Of a DNA stretch of 6,892 bases, positions 1 to 6,206 are shown piece by piece. The DNA comes from Bordetella parapertussis (GTDB lineage: Bacteria > Pseudomonadota > Gammaproteobacteria > Burkholderiales > SG8-39). How positions within the stretch are numbered: the stretch's first letter is position 1; every line of letters begins with the position of its first letter. The notes beneath the pieces are model-generated. The model ran no database searches. It had not been told where the DNA came from and saw only the letters and a list, made by a program, of their open reading frames with translations. The stretch lies in NCBI GenBank assembly GCA_945869935.1, contig CAMBSA010000097.1, positions 1-6,892 of the forward strand. Direction: 5' to 3'. Position numbers and translations under genes: made by a program.

Positions 1-282
1 ATAATCGCATGTATCTCCAACCGCCATTAGCTGATCCAGTCGGTACTCCTTTTTGGCAAACGTATCGAAGTCTGATTCCGCTTCCTGCGAACCCGTGGGT
101 ATATAGAACTTCTGGTGGATCTCGAAGCGGTGGGGTCGGGAATCTGACCAACCCATTGCGGCTTGAAGAATGTGGTGAAGCGCATCCAGTCGGATACGAC
201 CATCGATGTGGATGCTTCGCCAAACTTCCGGCTGCACCTCAAGAAGTTCCAAGAGCAGCACGTATTGTTTGATTTTATGCAT
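1..282 (-). CDS. plasmid pRiA4b ORF-3-like protein (IS1096 passenger TnpR-like family), N-terminal part only
   Basis: The frame starts at an ATG at 282 and stays open for 94 codons to the left window edge, so the C-terminal half is missing. An in-frame TAG lies four codons before the ATG, which makes this the only usable ATG start; the upstream GCGGAA is a weak ribosome-binding site. The protein opens with KIKQYVLLLELLEVQPEVW, followed by RLDALHHILQAAMGWSDS and HRFEI at residues 31-55. This matches the pRiA4b ORF-3 family pattern: a beta strand with a conserved W-R (W21, R22), a helix reading LHxxIQxAMGW, then H-x-F-E-I. The visible part ends at VGDTCDY, just before the family's usual Y-D-F-G-D segment. 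The molecular function of the family is not established; members are frequent on plasmids and mobile elements. The gene starts 42 bp after the Vsr stop on the same strand with no terminator between, so it may be the last member of the same operon or the first gene of a neighbouring element. Confidence 0.82.
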   Translation of the reverse strand, partial: MHKIKQYVLLLELLEVQPEVWRSIHIDGRIRLDALHHILQAAMGWSDSRPHRFEIHQKFYIPTGSQEAESDFDTFAKKEYRLDQLMAVGDTCDY

Positions 283-324
283 TTCCGCAAACGACTAAGT
301 CTGCATAGCGGCTTCTTTTTGGCA

Positions 325-822
325 TCAGCCGGATCCCATCATTCTCTTGGCGTGGCTTCTGTATTGCCGAACAATTGAATTTTCTGGACTCGGATTTTCA
401 GGAATTGCAGTTTCACTGCCAACAATTTTCCAAAACAAACGATCGATGGAGTCCATGTTCCTAAGTTCGCATTCCCAGATCACCAGAACCTGCCATCCCT
501 TTGACTTAAGGTCTCGCATGTTCCGCTTGTCGCGGGCAACATTGCTCTCGAATTTCTTCATCCAGAACTGCTTGTTGGTTCCTGGGGTAGTGGCTTTCTT
601 GCAGTTCTTGTGGCGATGCCAGAAGCAGCCATTTGCAAATATCACTGTCCGATATTTTCGGAAAACAAGATCTGGCCGCCCGGCAAGCCCTTTCTCGTGG
701 AGTATGAACCGAAGACCCGCCGCGTGCAGATAGCGCCTCACCGTCATTTCGGGGAGCGTGTCTCGCGGACCTATCCCGCTCATCATCCTGGACCGTGTTG
801 CACGATCAACCACGTCAGTCAT
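325..822 (-). CDS. vsr: Very short patch repair endonuclease (Vsr family)
   Basis: This 165-residue protein is close in length to E. coli Vsr (156). In E. coli, Vsr nicks next to T:G mismatches that arise when the 5-methylcytosine in CCWGG deaminates. The opening MTDVVDRATRSRMMSGI matches the family start MxDxxxxxTRSxxM, so the ATG at 822 was chosen over an upstream TTG at 855; GGGACGG before it is a modest ribosome-binding site. Catalytic and metal residues line up with E. coli numbering: D51 in AGRPDLV, H69 in NGCFWH, and zinc ligands C66, H71, C74 and C118 (in VIWECEL). E. coli T63 and H64 are A63 and N64 here; other Vsr proteins vary at these positions, so loss of activity is not implied. 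It is the third gene of the minus-strand cluster, 34 bp after the Hsp70-like gene, whereas E. coli vsr overlaps dcm directly. Its DNA is noticeably more AT-rich than the helicase gene (421-480 is 40% GC). It may act in repair or as the nuclease of a restriction system. Confidence 0.94.
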   Translation of the reverse strand: MTDVVDRATRSRMMSGIGPRDTLPEMTVRRYLHAAGLRFILHEKGLAGRPDLVFRKYRTVIFANGCFWHRHKNCKKATTPGTNKQFWMKKFESNVARDKRNMRDLKSKGWQVLVIWECELRNMDSIDRLFWKIVGSETAIPENPSPENSIVRQYRSHAKRMMGSG

Positions 823-856
823 CGAGCCGTCCCGTGCTGGATACTTGTTTTGCAAG

Positions 857-2680
857 TCACATGTGATCCTTGGAAATCGCTTCCGGACGATCCCGACCGC
901 TTGTTGTATTCAGCGGGTACAGCGGCGGCACGTCCATGGCGCGGACAATTTTTCCGATCGCCTCATTGCCGTTGCCGACCTGCGAAAGCCCGTAAGCGAC
1001 GGAAATTCGATCGAACTCGTTCGCGTTCATTCCGAAGTCAGCCAACTCTGCCGGAACCGGCATCGAGAGTCTCTCCACCTTGAATGTCCACCCCTGGGTA
1101 GCGTTGATGATTTCGGCGACTTGAGAGAAATAGCCCATCCGGGACCCTCCTCCGCAAAGAAGCAGGGGCATTCGCGCGAGGTCGTTCGATGTTAGGCCCC
1201 TGCCGACTCTGGCATCCTGGATGCATCCGGCCACCTGTAATCGATAATTTTTCTTCAGGAAGATGCCGTCGGCGTCCAGCCCTGTGCACTCAATTGAATA
1301 ACCTGGAACGTACTGGCCAACGCTTTCAGGAATCGGTCTGAGTCGATCCGTCGGGACCCGTTGGGCCGCAAGGTAGTCGAGTACCTTTTCTTCGGCTTTA
1401 CCCGCACGTGCTGCGCTTTCCAGCCAATCGATCCGTGCCCGGTGAAGGTTTATGACTCCGTTCTGTTCCACGCGATTGGAGAAGAAGATCAGCTTCGAAC
1501 CCGAGTCCAGCGCTGTCACCGAAAACAAGGCAGCATCAACGGTGCCGGCCCCGATATCCACCAGCATCATGATCGGCCGGTTATGCCAGTCCCAGCGCAC
1601 GGCCCGCATGAAACCCTGCAACTGGGCGCTGATCTCCGGTATGACATCGACCTGCTCGGGCTGGAACTCATCGCCTTCGGTCTGCACGTTGTTTTCGATC
1701 ACGGTCTTCGACCGACGTCTGAACCTATCCACCATGTCGTAGGCAACTTCGGCCGCGGGCTGCGCAGCAACGTTTGCAGCCGCCCAAGCGAGACGCCGAA
1801 ATCTTGAGACTGTGCGCTCGTCCTCATAGGACCGCGCCGCAATGCCGAGGTTAAGGCGCCATTCGATCTGATGCTTCGCATAGTATTTGCCGTGCTCGGA
1901 GAACAACCAGGCACGAGAACGACGAATGACCAGCGCGAGAAAGGCACAGCAATCGTTGAATTCTTCCACCGGTTCATCGCCCGGGGCGTGCAGCAGGCGA
2001 AGCTTGAGATCCCGTATCCGCGTTCCCCCTCCCGTCAGGGACCATGAAGAACCGGCGCGATACAGGGCTGACGGGAGCAGATACTCGTCGATGCCCCCCG
2101 CGGCGGAACGAAATCTGACAGGCAACGCTAATCCGCGAAGAATGTCCCTGAGAACTACCTTGGTCGTGGATGTCCCGAAGTCCAGCCCGATCACGAAGTC
2201 CGTCGCGTTGGAGGGTCTGGTCGTCATCTGCCGTTGATGGCCGGATCTCGCGAGCGTCGGCAAGACTGTGCTTTGCTCCTCCTTCGGGTCGAGCAGCGGG
2301 TGTGGCCGAAACTGGCCCTTCTTCACAAGGCGAGGCGGAAGTTCCTGTGGAAGCGCAGCAGAAGATTTATTTGACGGGCGGTCGGCTGGTTGGGTCGTGG
2401 CTTTCGGCAGAGCGTTTCGTCCCTTGACTTCACCGTTCGACCTTGCAGGCCCCGGTCCGGGTCGCGAGGGATTCCCTGACTCCCGAACCCGGAGGCGTTC
2501 CGATCCGACCGGCGGCGTGTCCTGGCTCCAGGATGCCGGAAGGCCCCGAATGTCGGGTTTCGGATCCTTCTCGGGCGGCTCTCGCTCAACTACCGAGGGT
2601 GAAATAAGGTTGGCGCCCGATTTGAGGCCCGCTGCAAGCAACGCATCCCTTAGCTGATTTCCGCTTTTTTTCGATGCCAT
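857..2680 (-). CDS. Hsp70-like (ASKHA/actin-fold) ATPase of unknown specific role
   Basis: This is a 607-residue protein from the ATG at 2680; a TTG at 2695, directly after the helicase stop, would add five residues. Neither start has a strong ribosome-binding site, so translation is probably coupled to the helicase gene. Residues 1 to about 158 are rich in P, S, K and R and look disordered, apart from a short amphipathic opening (NQLRDALLAAGL). The nucleotide-binding fold follows. Phosphate-1 is LDFGTSTTK at 166-174, with D167. Phosphate-2 is VDIGAGTVD at 374-382, with D375 and D382. The adenosine motif is CGGGSRMGYF at 509-518. The protein ends soon after the ATPase domain (last motif-like segment about 560-575), so no Hsp70 beta-sandwich substrate-binding domain or lid is visible. 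It is therefore more likely a nucleotide-driven switch or assembly factor than a general chaperone, and no DnaJ or GrpE gene lies nearby. Its place between the helicase and Vsr suggests it works with them, perhaps gating nuclease or helicase activity (inference). Confidence 0.85.
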   Translation of the reverse strand: MASKKSGNQLRDALLAAGLKSGANLISPSVVEREPPEKDPKPDIRGLPASWSQDTPPVGSERLRVRESGNPSRPGPGPARSNGEVKGRNALPKATTQPADRPSNKSSAALPQELPPRLVKKGQFRPHPLLDPKEEQSTVLPTLARSGHQRQMTTRPSNATDFVIGLDFGTSTTKVVLRDILRGLALPVRFRSAAGGIDEYLLPSALYRAGSSWSLTGGGTRIRDLKLRLLHAPGDEPVEEFNDCCAFLALVIRRSRAWLFSEHGKYYAKHQIEWRLNLGIAARSYEDERTVSRFRRLAWAAANVAAQPAAEVAYDMVDRFRRRSKTVIENNVQTEGDEFQPEQVDVIPEISAQLQGFMRAVRWDWHNRPIMMLVDIGAGTVDAALFSVTALDSGSKLIFFSNRVEQNGVINLHRARIDWLESAARAGKAEEKVLDYLAAQRVPTDRLRPIPESVGQYVPGYSIECTGLDADGIFLKKNYRLQVAGCIQDARVGRGLTSNDLARMPLLLCGGGSRMGYFSQVAEIINATQGWTFKVERLSMPVPAELADFGMNANEFDRISVAYGLSQVGNGNEAIGKIVRAMDVPPLYPLNTTSGRDRPEAISKDHM

Positions 2681-2695
2681 CCGATTACCCGGCAA

Positions 2696-5600
2696 TCAAG
2701 TTATTCGAATCACGCCGGCACAAACCAGCGATGAATCGTGTTGGAGTTCGGTTCGCTTGTCCAGACGAGCCCGTCGCTCCGCTGCACGTTCCCGCGCTTT
2801 CACGATCCTGCCCTCGTTCGCCCTGATCGTGCGCATCTTGTTCTGCGCACGCAATCGTGCGATCAGATCCTCGATTCGCGCAATGTCACGCGCCTCGTGC
2901 TGATCGACCTGATGCTTCTGGAATGCCACGCGGTCGCGATTCTCGCGAGCCGAATTATCCGTATAAGCAGCGTAGCGCCGCTCCAGCGTGTCCATCACCT
3001 CTTCGAAACAGGATCGCACCAGATCACCGTCGATTTCGCCTGTTACGTCTAGCCAGGGCTTGCCTCGCATTGCCGCATGAGTCACGAGACGTTCGGCCTC
3101 ATCCGCATCGATCATTGCCTTTTTGTCAAAGTGGTACGCCTGAAAAACCAGACGCTCTTCGTTTCGCTCGCCCTCTAGAGACCATCGGGAAACAGCAAAT
3201 ACGAGGTCGCCGGGACTGACAGCCGGCACCACGGTTTTGTCGAGCACAAGACCAGAAAGCACGGCGTTGCGATGGCGCCCATGCGCTTCGAGCCGCTTGC
3301 CGATGAACGCGACCAGCGGGTGATACTGCGAGATCGTCTCGGCATCGTGCCTGCCTCGGCGCAGCATGTTTTCGAAAACCACCGGTTGACGGCCCGACGC
3401 GGCAGTTGCCAGGCGCGTGCGGCCCTGAACTCTCTCGCGCTCGAGAAAGTCCGCGAAGTCCGCGCGAGTGACTGCGCCGAGATCGAGCTCCCACATCGGC
3501 GGGTCTCCATCCTTGGCATTCACCAGCAGTGCCCCCGTGCAGTGCTGGTCGATGAAGTCGCTGACGTAGGCCCTGAGATCTTCAGACGTGACGTATCTGT
3601 TGAGATCACGCGCCAGCGCAACGCGATGCTGCAGGTAGTCGCCGTGTGCAACGAGACGTGCGGCATCCTTTTCCAGATCGTTCTCGATCTTCGCTCGTTG
3701 CTCGACTGCGATTCGCGTCTGCTCGATGACCCTGTTTTCCTCTTCCGGCGAAAGATGGTGACGCAGGAGGTCGAAACTCATGGACCGCACCATGTCGCCG
3801 AGGACACCCTCTATGCCTCCCAGCGCACGCTCGAAGATCCTGAGCCGCTCGAAGAGGCGCACGTAGACCCTTTCGTCCAGCGTCTGGGCGAGGAAGATGT
3901 TCATGATGACAATGCGTTCGGCCTTCTGACCGATGCGGTCGATCCGGCCTATGCGCTGCTCCACCCGCATCGGGTTCCAGGGAAGATCGTAGTTCACCAA
4001 CATGGAAGAAAACTGCAGGTCGATACCCTCGCTCGCCACCTCGGAAGCGAGCAACAGCCGCGGACCGTCGGGGCGGCGGAATCTTTCCAGCGCTGGCTGC
4101 TTGTCCATGCCCCCCATCAGGACAACCGAATCCACGCCGATCTCCTTGAACCGCTCCTCGAGATAGAACAAGGTATCTCTGAAATAGGCGAAGAGAACCA
4201 CCTTGGCACCCGGAAATCGTATCCAGTATTCGAGCAACTGCTCCCGAAGCTTGGCGAATTTCGAATCGTCCCCCCGCAATGCCGCGAAATCGCCGACATC
4301 GCGTGCAATCCGGGAAAGCTGCGTGATCAGTGCCTTCGAGCTTGTCCGCCTCCTGCCCGCTGCTTCGTTTCCGAACGCTTCCCACAAGATCTCGTCAGCC
4401 TCCGCTTCGAGCGCATCTGCACGGAGCGTCCACGATCGACACGCCGCCGCCATGGAACTGCACATCTGCCGTTGCGGGATCGTCAGCAGGAAGCCCTCTG
4501 CCATATCCATCGAAACGCAATATTCGCGAACGGCTTCGGTGACCTGCGCATAGAACTCCTCTTCGATCGGTGTCATTTCCGCCGAAAGAGCCACCGGCTC
4601 ACGAAGGACCCTGCGCTCGTGAACGTCACGTTTTCGCGTTCGCGTGACGACCTTGGTAATCGGATTGACCCGATCGATCCTTTCGGCAAGTGCGAGCCTC
4701 TGTCCCACCGAAGCCAGCATGTTCTCGTCTATCGGCGAATCCATCAGGAACCGCAGCGCTTCGCTGCGCCCGAACAGCTCGCCTCCGCGCAGTTCCTCCA
4801 ATGCCTCGCGGAAGTCTTCGATCCGCGTATCGGCGCGCAGCAGAAGGTCTCGCAACAGAACCAGCGGCGCGTTCTGCTGGAGTGCCTGATCGAAGGACCA
4901 TTCGTAGGGGAAGGAGTCGGGGTCGAGAAGATTCAGAAGGTTGAACAGATCCCTGTTGCCCAGATGTACGGGCGTGGCCGAAAGCATCACGAGGTTGCCG
5001 GTCATGCGCCTGAGGAGCTGACCCAGCTTCGCCGTCTGGGTCTCGGCGTTGCGCATGTAGTGCGCCTCGTCGATGATGACAAGATCAAGTGGCGGCTCGC
5101 CCCCGGCGCTTTCGTCGGCCAGCACGCGGATGCGCGCGGCGAGCGAGGTCTCGTCGTCATCGTCGGGCTCCTCCGCAAGGGAACGCAGACCCTGCATGCT
5201 CGCGATGATGGCGAATTCGGCACGGCTGTTGCCTGCGGCCTGTGCCAGCCGGTTGACGGTTTCATCGGTCGAACAGATCAGGGCGTCGACGCCGAATCGA
5301 TCGGCCAGTTCCTGGCGCCATTTTTCCCGAAGCATGGCCGGACACAGGACCAGCAGGCGCCGTGCGTCCTCGCGGCTGCGCAGCTCGGTCCAGATCAGGC
5401 CTGCTTCGATCGTCTTCCCAAGGCCGACCTCGTCGGCAATCAGGATTCCCCGGGAAGGAGAATCCAGGAAGGAAAGAACGGGCTTGAACTGGTAGGCGTA
5501 GAAGTCGGTATTGGTGGTGTAGAGGCTGTAGATCAGGTCGGCCAACTTGCCGCCGAGGCGCGCGTGGGTCAGCGCGGCCCGCAATTCGCGGGGATTGACG

Positions 5601-5812
5601 AACCTGAGCTTCTGCATGTCATCGAAGGGGTCGCCACCGGATTCCGGAATGGCCTCGAGCGCCAGCGCCGGAATCGCCTCCGTGCGATCGGGAAAGATCA
5701 CCTGCCATCGGGGCATCGACGCGCTGCCCGTAGGATCTCCCGAGAGGACTCCCGCACGGCCGGGATTTGATTTCAGTCTGACACGCAGACCGGCGCGGAA
5801 TTCGGTGGTCAT
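2696..5812 (-). CDS. SNF2-family helicase/translocase (RapA/HepA-like), 1038 aa
   Basis: This is a superfamily 2 ATPase expected to translocate along double-stranded DNA rather than unwind it. The N-terminus (about 6-56) looks like a small beta-barrel of the Tudor/SH3 kind. The first RecA lobe has motif I DEVGLGKT (127-134, K133), Ia LLVLCPAMLREKW (153-165), motif II DEAH (248-251) and motif III LSATP (277-281). The second lobe has motif IV near 537-552, motif V ASEGIDLQ (593-600) and motif VI QRIGRIDR (619-626, with arginine fingers R623 and R626). An acidic stretch, EEPDDDDE (214-221), sits before motif II. Residues about 680-720 and 940-1020 are highly charged, probably coiled coil; the region between them is not recognised. 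The ATG at 5812 has GAGG six bases upstream. All ATPase motifs are intact. It resembles the helicases of DISARM class 1 (DrmD) and other phage-defence clusters, but no other DISARM gene is present, so it is not named drmD. It is the first gene of the minus-strand operon. Confidence 0.93.
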   Translation of the reverse strand: MTTEFRAGLRVRLKSNPGRAGVLSGDPTGSASMPRWQVIFPDRTEAIPALALEAIPESGGDPFDDMQKLRFVNPRELRAALTHARLGGKLADLIYSLYTTNTDFYAYQFKPVLSFLDSPSRGILIADEVGLGKTIEAGLIWTELRSREDARRLLVLCPAMLREKWRQELADRFGVDALICSTDETVNRLAQAAGNSRAEFAIIASMQGLRSLAEEPDDDDETSLAARIRVLADESAGGEPPLDLVIIDEAHYMRNAETQTAKLGQLLRRMTGNLVMLSATPVHLGNRDLFNLLNLLDPDSFPYEWSFDQALQQNAPLVLLRDLLLRADTRIEDFREALEELRGGELFGRSEALRFLMDSPIDENMLASVGQRLALAERIDRVNPITKVVTRTRKRDVHERRVLREPVALSAEMTPIEEEFYAQVTEAVREYCVSMDMAEGFLLTIPQRQMCSSMAAACRSWTLRADALEAEADEILWEAFGNEAAGRRRTSSKALITQLSRIARDVGDFAALRGDDSKFAKLREQLLEYWIRFPGAKVVLFAYFRDTLFYLEERFKEIGVDSVVLMGGMDKQPALERFRRPDGPRLLLASEVASEGIDLQFSSMLVNYDLPWNPMRVEQRIGRIDRIGQKAERIVIMNIFLAQTLDERVYVRLFERLRIFERALGGIEGVLGDMVRSMSFDLLRHHLSPEEENRVIEQTRIAVEQRAKIENDLEKDAARLVAHGDYLQHRVALARDLNRYVTSEDLRAYVSDFIDQHCTGALLVNAKDGDPPMWELDLGAVTRADFADFLERERVQGRTRLATAASGRQPVVFENMLRRGRHDAETISQYHPLVAFIGKRLEAHGRHRNAVLSGLVLDKTVVPAVSPGDLVFAVSRWSLEGERNEERLVFQAYHFDKKAMIDADEAERLVTHAAMRGKPWLDVTGEIDGDLVRSCFEEVMDTLERRYAAYTDNSARENRDRVAFQKHQVDQHEARDIARIEDLIARLRAQNKMRTIRANEGRIVKARERAAERRARLDKRTELQHDSSLVCAGVIRIT

Positions 5813-5818
5813 TCCTTA

Positions 5819-5822
5819 CCTC
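5819..5822 (-). promoter_or_regulatory. Ribosome-binding site of the SNF2 helicase gene
   Basis: On the minus strand GAGG lies six bases before the ATG at 5812, within GAGGTAAGGAATG. It is the best Shine-Dalgarno sequence in the window and supports the chosen start; the other genes have weak sites. Confidence 0.7.
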
Positions 5823-5830
5823 GGGATCAA

Positions 5831-5861
5831 GCTATATAGCCTCGCACCTCGCAGGCTCACC
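5831..5861 (-). promoter_or_regulatory. Candidate promoter of the helicase operon
   Basis: Read on the minus strand, TATATA (5838-5833) is a plausible -10 box and GTGAGC (5860-5855, three of six matches to TTGACA) a weak -35 box, with a 16-base spacer. The -10 lies inside the perfect 10-bp palindrome GCTATATAGC (5831-5840). Transcription would start near 5826 and give a leader of about 14 bases that contains the GAGG site. The poor -35, overlapped by the 17-bp palindrome, fits a promoter that depends on or is blocked by a regulator. The assignment rests on sequence only. Confidence 0.4.
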
Positions 5862-5870
5862 TGGTGAGCC
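5854..5870. promoter_or_regulatory. 17-bp perfect palindrome centred on a Dcm site (CCTGG); candidate operator
   Basis: The sequence GGCTCACCTGGTGAGCC has two perfectly complementary 8-base arms around a single T. The central five bases (5860-5864) are CCTGG, the target of Dcm-family methyltransferases such as the one encoded next to it. It overlaps the weak -35 box of the helicase operon promoter, 42 bp upstream of that gene's ATG. Position and symmetry fit binding of a dimeric regulator, and the embedded methylation target could make binding depend on methylation. Transcribed, it could also fold as RNA, but a one-base loop disfavours that. Confidence 0.6.
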
Positions 5871-5942
5871 AGAACACGAGTATTTTTCGGAATTTGAATT
5901 CGGAACGACGGATTCGGTTGCCGGCGATCCTTTCCTCTGAGT

Positions 5943-5970
5943 TTGCTCGAAGTTTTTTTCTTTCGAGCAA
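5943..5970. repeat. Inverted repeat with a 9-bp stem and T-rich loop
   Basis: TTGCTCGAA (5943-5951) and TTCGAGCAA (5962-5970) are perfect complements separated by ten bases that include seven T in a row (5953-5959). The T run lies in the loop and not after the stem, so this is not a normal intrinsic terminator on either strand. It lies upstream of both candidate promoters, between the divergent genes. A protein-binding site or a relic of an insertion boundary is possible; the function is unknown. Confidence 0.5.
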
Positions 5971-6145
5971 CTTGTTCGATTGCATCTTCGCCGACTTGAC
6001 CGGTGCCGGTAAAGCATTTTCGGCGGGCTGCGCGTGCCCATGGCTGAACGTCGCCAACGTGCTCCATCGACGTCGCAACGCTGGGCGATGCAGAGACTCG
6101 CCTTGCCTTCGGACGGACCAGGGCGGAATTTCTCCCAGAAAGGCG

Positions 6146-6174
6146 TCGACAATCTGGGTCAAATGAGTGACAAT
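6146..6174 (+). promoter_or_regulatory. Candidate promoter of the Dcm-like methyltransferase gene
   Basis: TCGACA (6146-6151, five of six matches to TTGACA) is followed after exactly 17 bases by GACAAT (6169-6174, four of six matches to TATAAT). Transcription would begin near 6181, giving a leader of about 26 bases before the ATG at 6207. The -10 box lies within the inverted repeat 6167-6181. Confidence 0.45.
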
Positions 6175-6181
6175 TCGTCAC
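6167..6181. promoter_or_regulatory. 15-bp inverted repeat over the methyltransferase -10 box; candidate operator
   Basis: GTGAC-AATTC-GTCAC has perfect 5-base arms, and the symmetry extends with one mismatch to TGA...CA outside them. It covers the likely -10 box and start point of the methyltransferase gene, where a bound protein would repress. Cytosine methyltransferases with an N-terminal helix-turn-helix, such as M.SsoII and M.EcoRII, are known to repress their own genes by binding near the promoter. The N-terminus of this methyltransferase could do the same (inference). Confidence 0.45.
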
Positions 6182-6206
6182 ACATTCTTCCCTTTTTAAG
6201 TCACCC

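Larger units (their letters stand above)
5813..6206. other. 394-bp divergent intergenic region with regulatory inverted repeats
   Basis: This stretch separates the divergent helicase and methyltransferase genes. I found no convincing gene in it: the open frames of 100 to 140 codons that cross it start with GTG or TTG, overlap each other in several frames and match no family I know. It holds two candidate promoters facing outward, a 17-bp palindrome centred on CCTGG (5854-5870), a 10-bp palindrome (5831-5840), a 9-bp-stem hairpin (5943-5970) and a 15-bp inverted repeat (6167-6181). Segments near 5881-5960 are more AT-rich than the flanking genes. The concentration of dyad symmetry suggests joint transcriptional control of modification and restriction functions. 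Confidence 0.7.

Noticed and set aside
303..330. Possible terminator after vsr (GGCT/AGCC around a T run)
   Set aside because: The arms pair over only four bases and the T run is in the wrong place, so it does not form a credible intrinsic terminator.
9..378. Plus-strand frames of 87 and 71 codons at the left end, and an 87-codon minus-strand frame at 27-290
   Set aside because: They overlap the minus-strand pRiA4b ORF-3-like frame (1-282), the only frame here with recognisable family features.
3272..5770. An 832-codon open frame on the plus strand, opposite the helicase gene
   Set aside because: It is a GC-driven antisense shadow. The minus strand carries all SNF2 motifs in order, while the plus-strand translation shows no recognisable domain.
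5864..6166. A 100-codon plus-strand frame in the intergenic region starting with GTG, and overlapping TTG-started minus-strand frames of similar length
   Set aside because: Non-ATG starts, no ribosome-binding site, no recognisable family, mutual overlap, and the region carries promoter-like sequences and palindromes instead.
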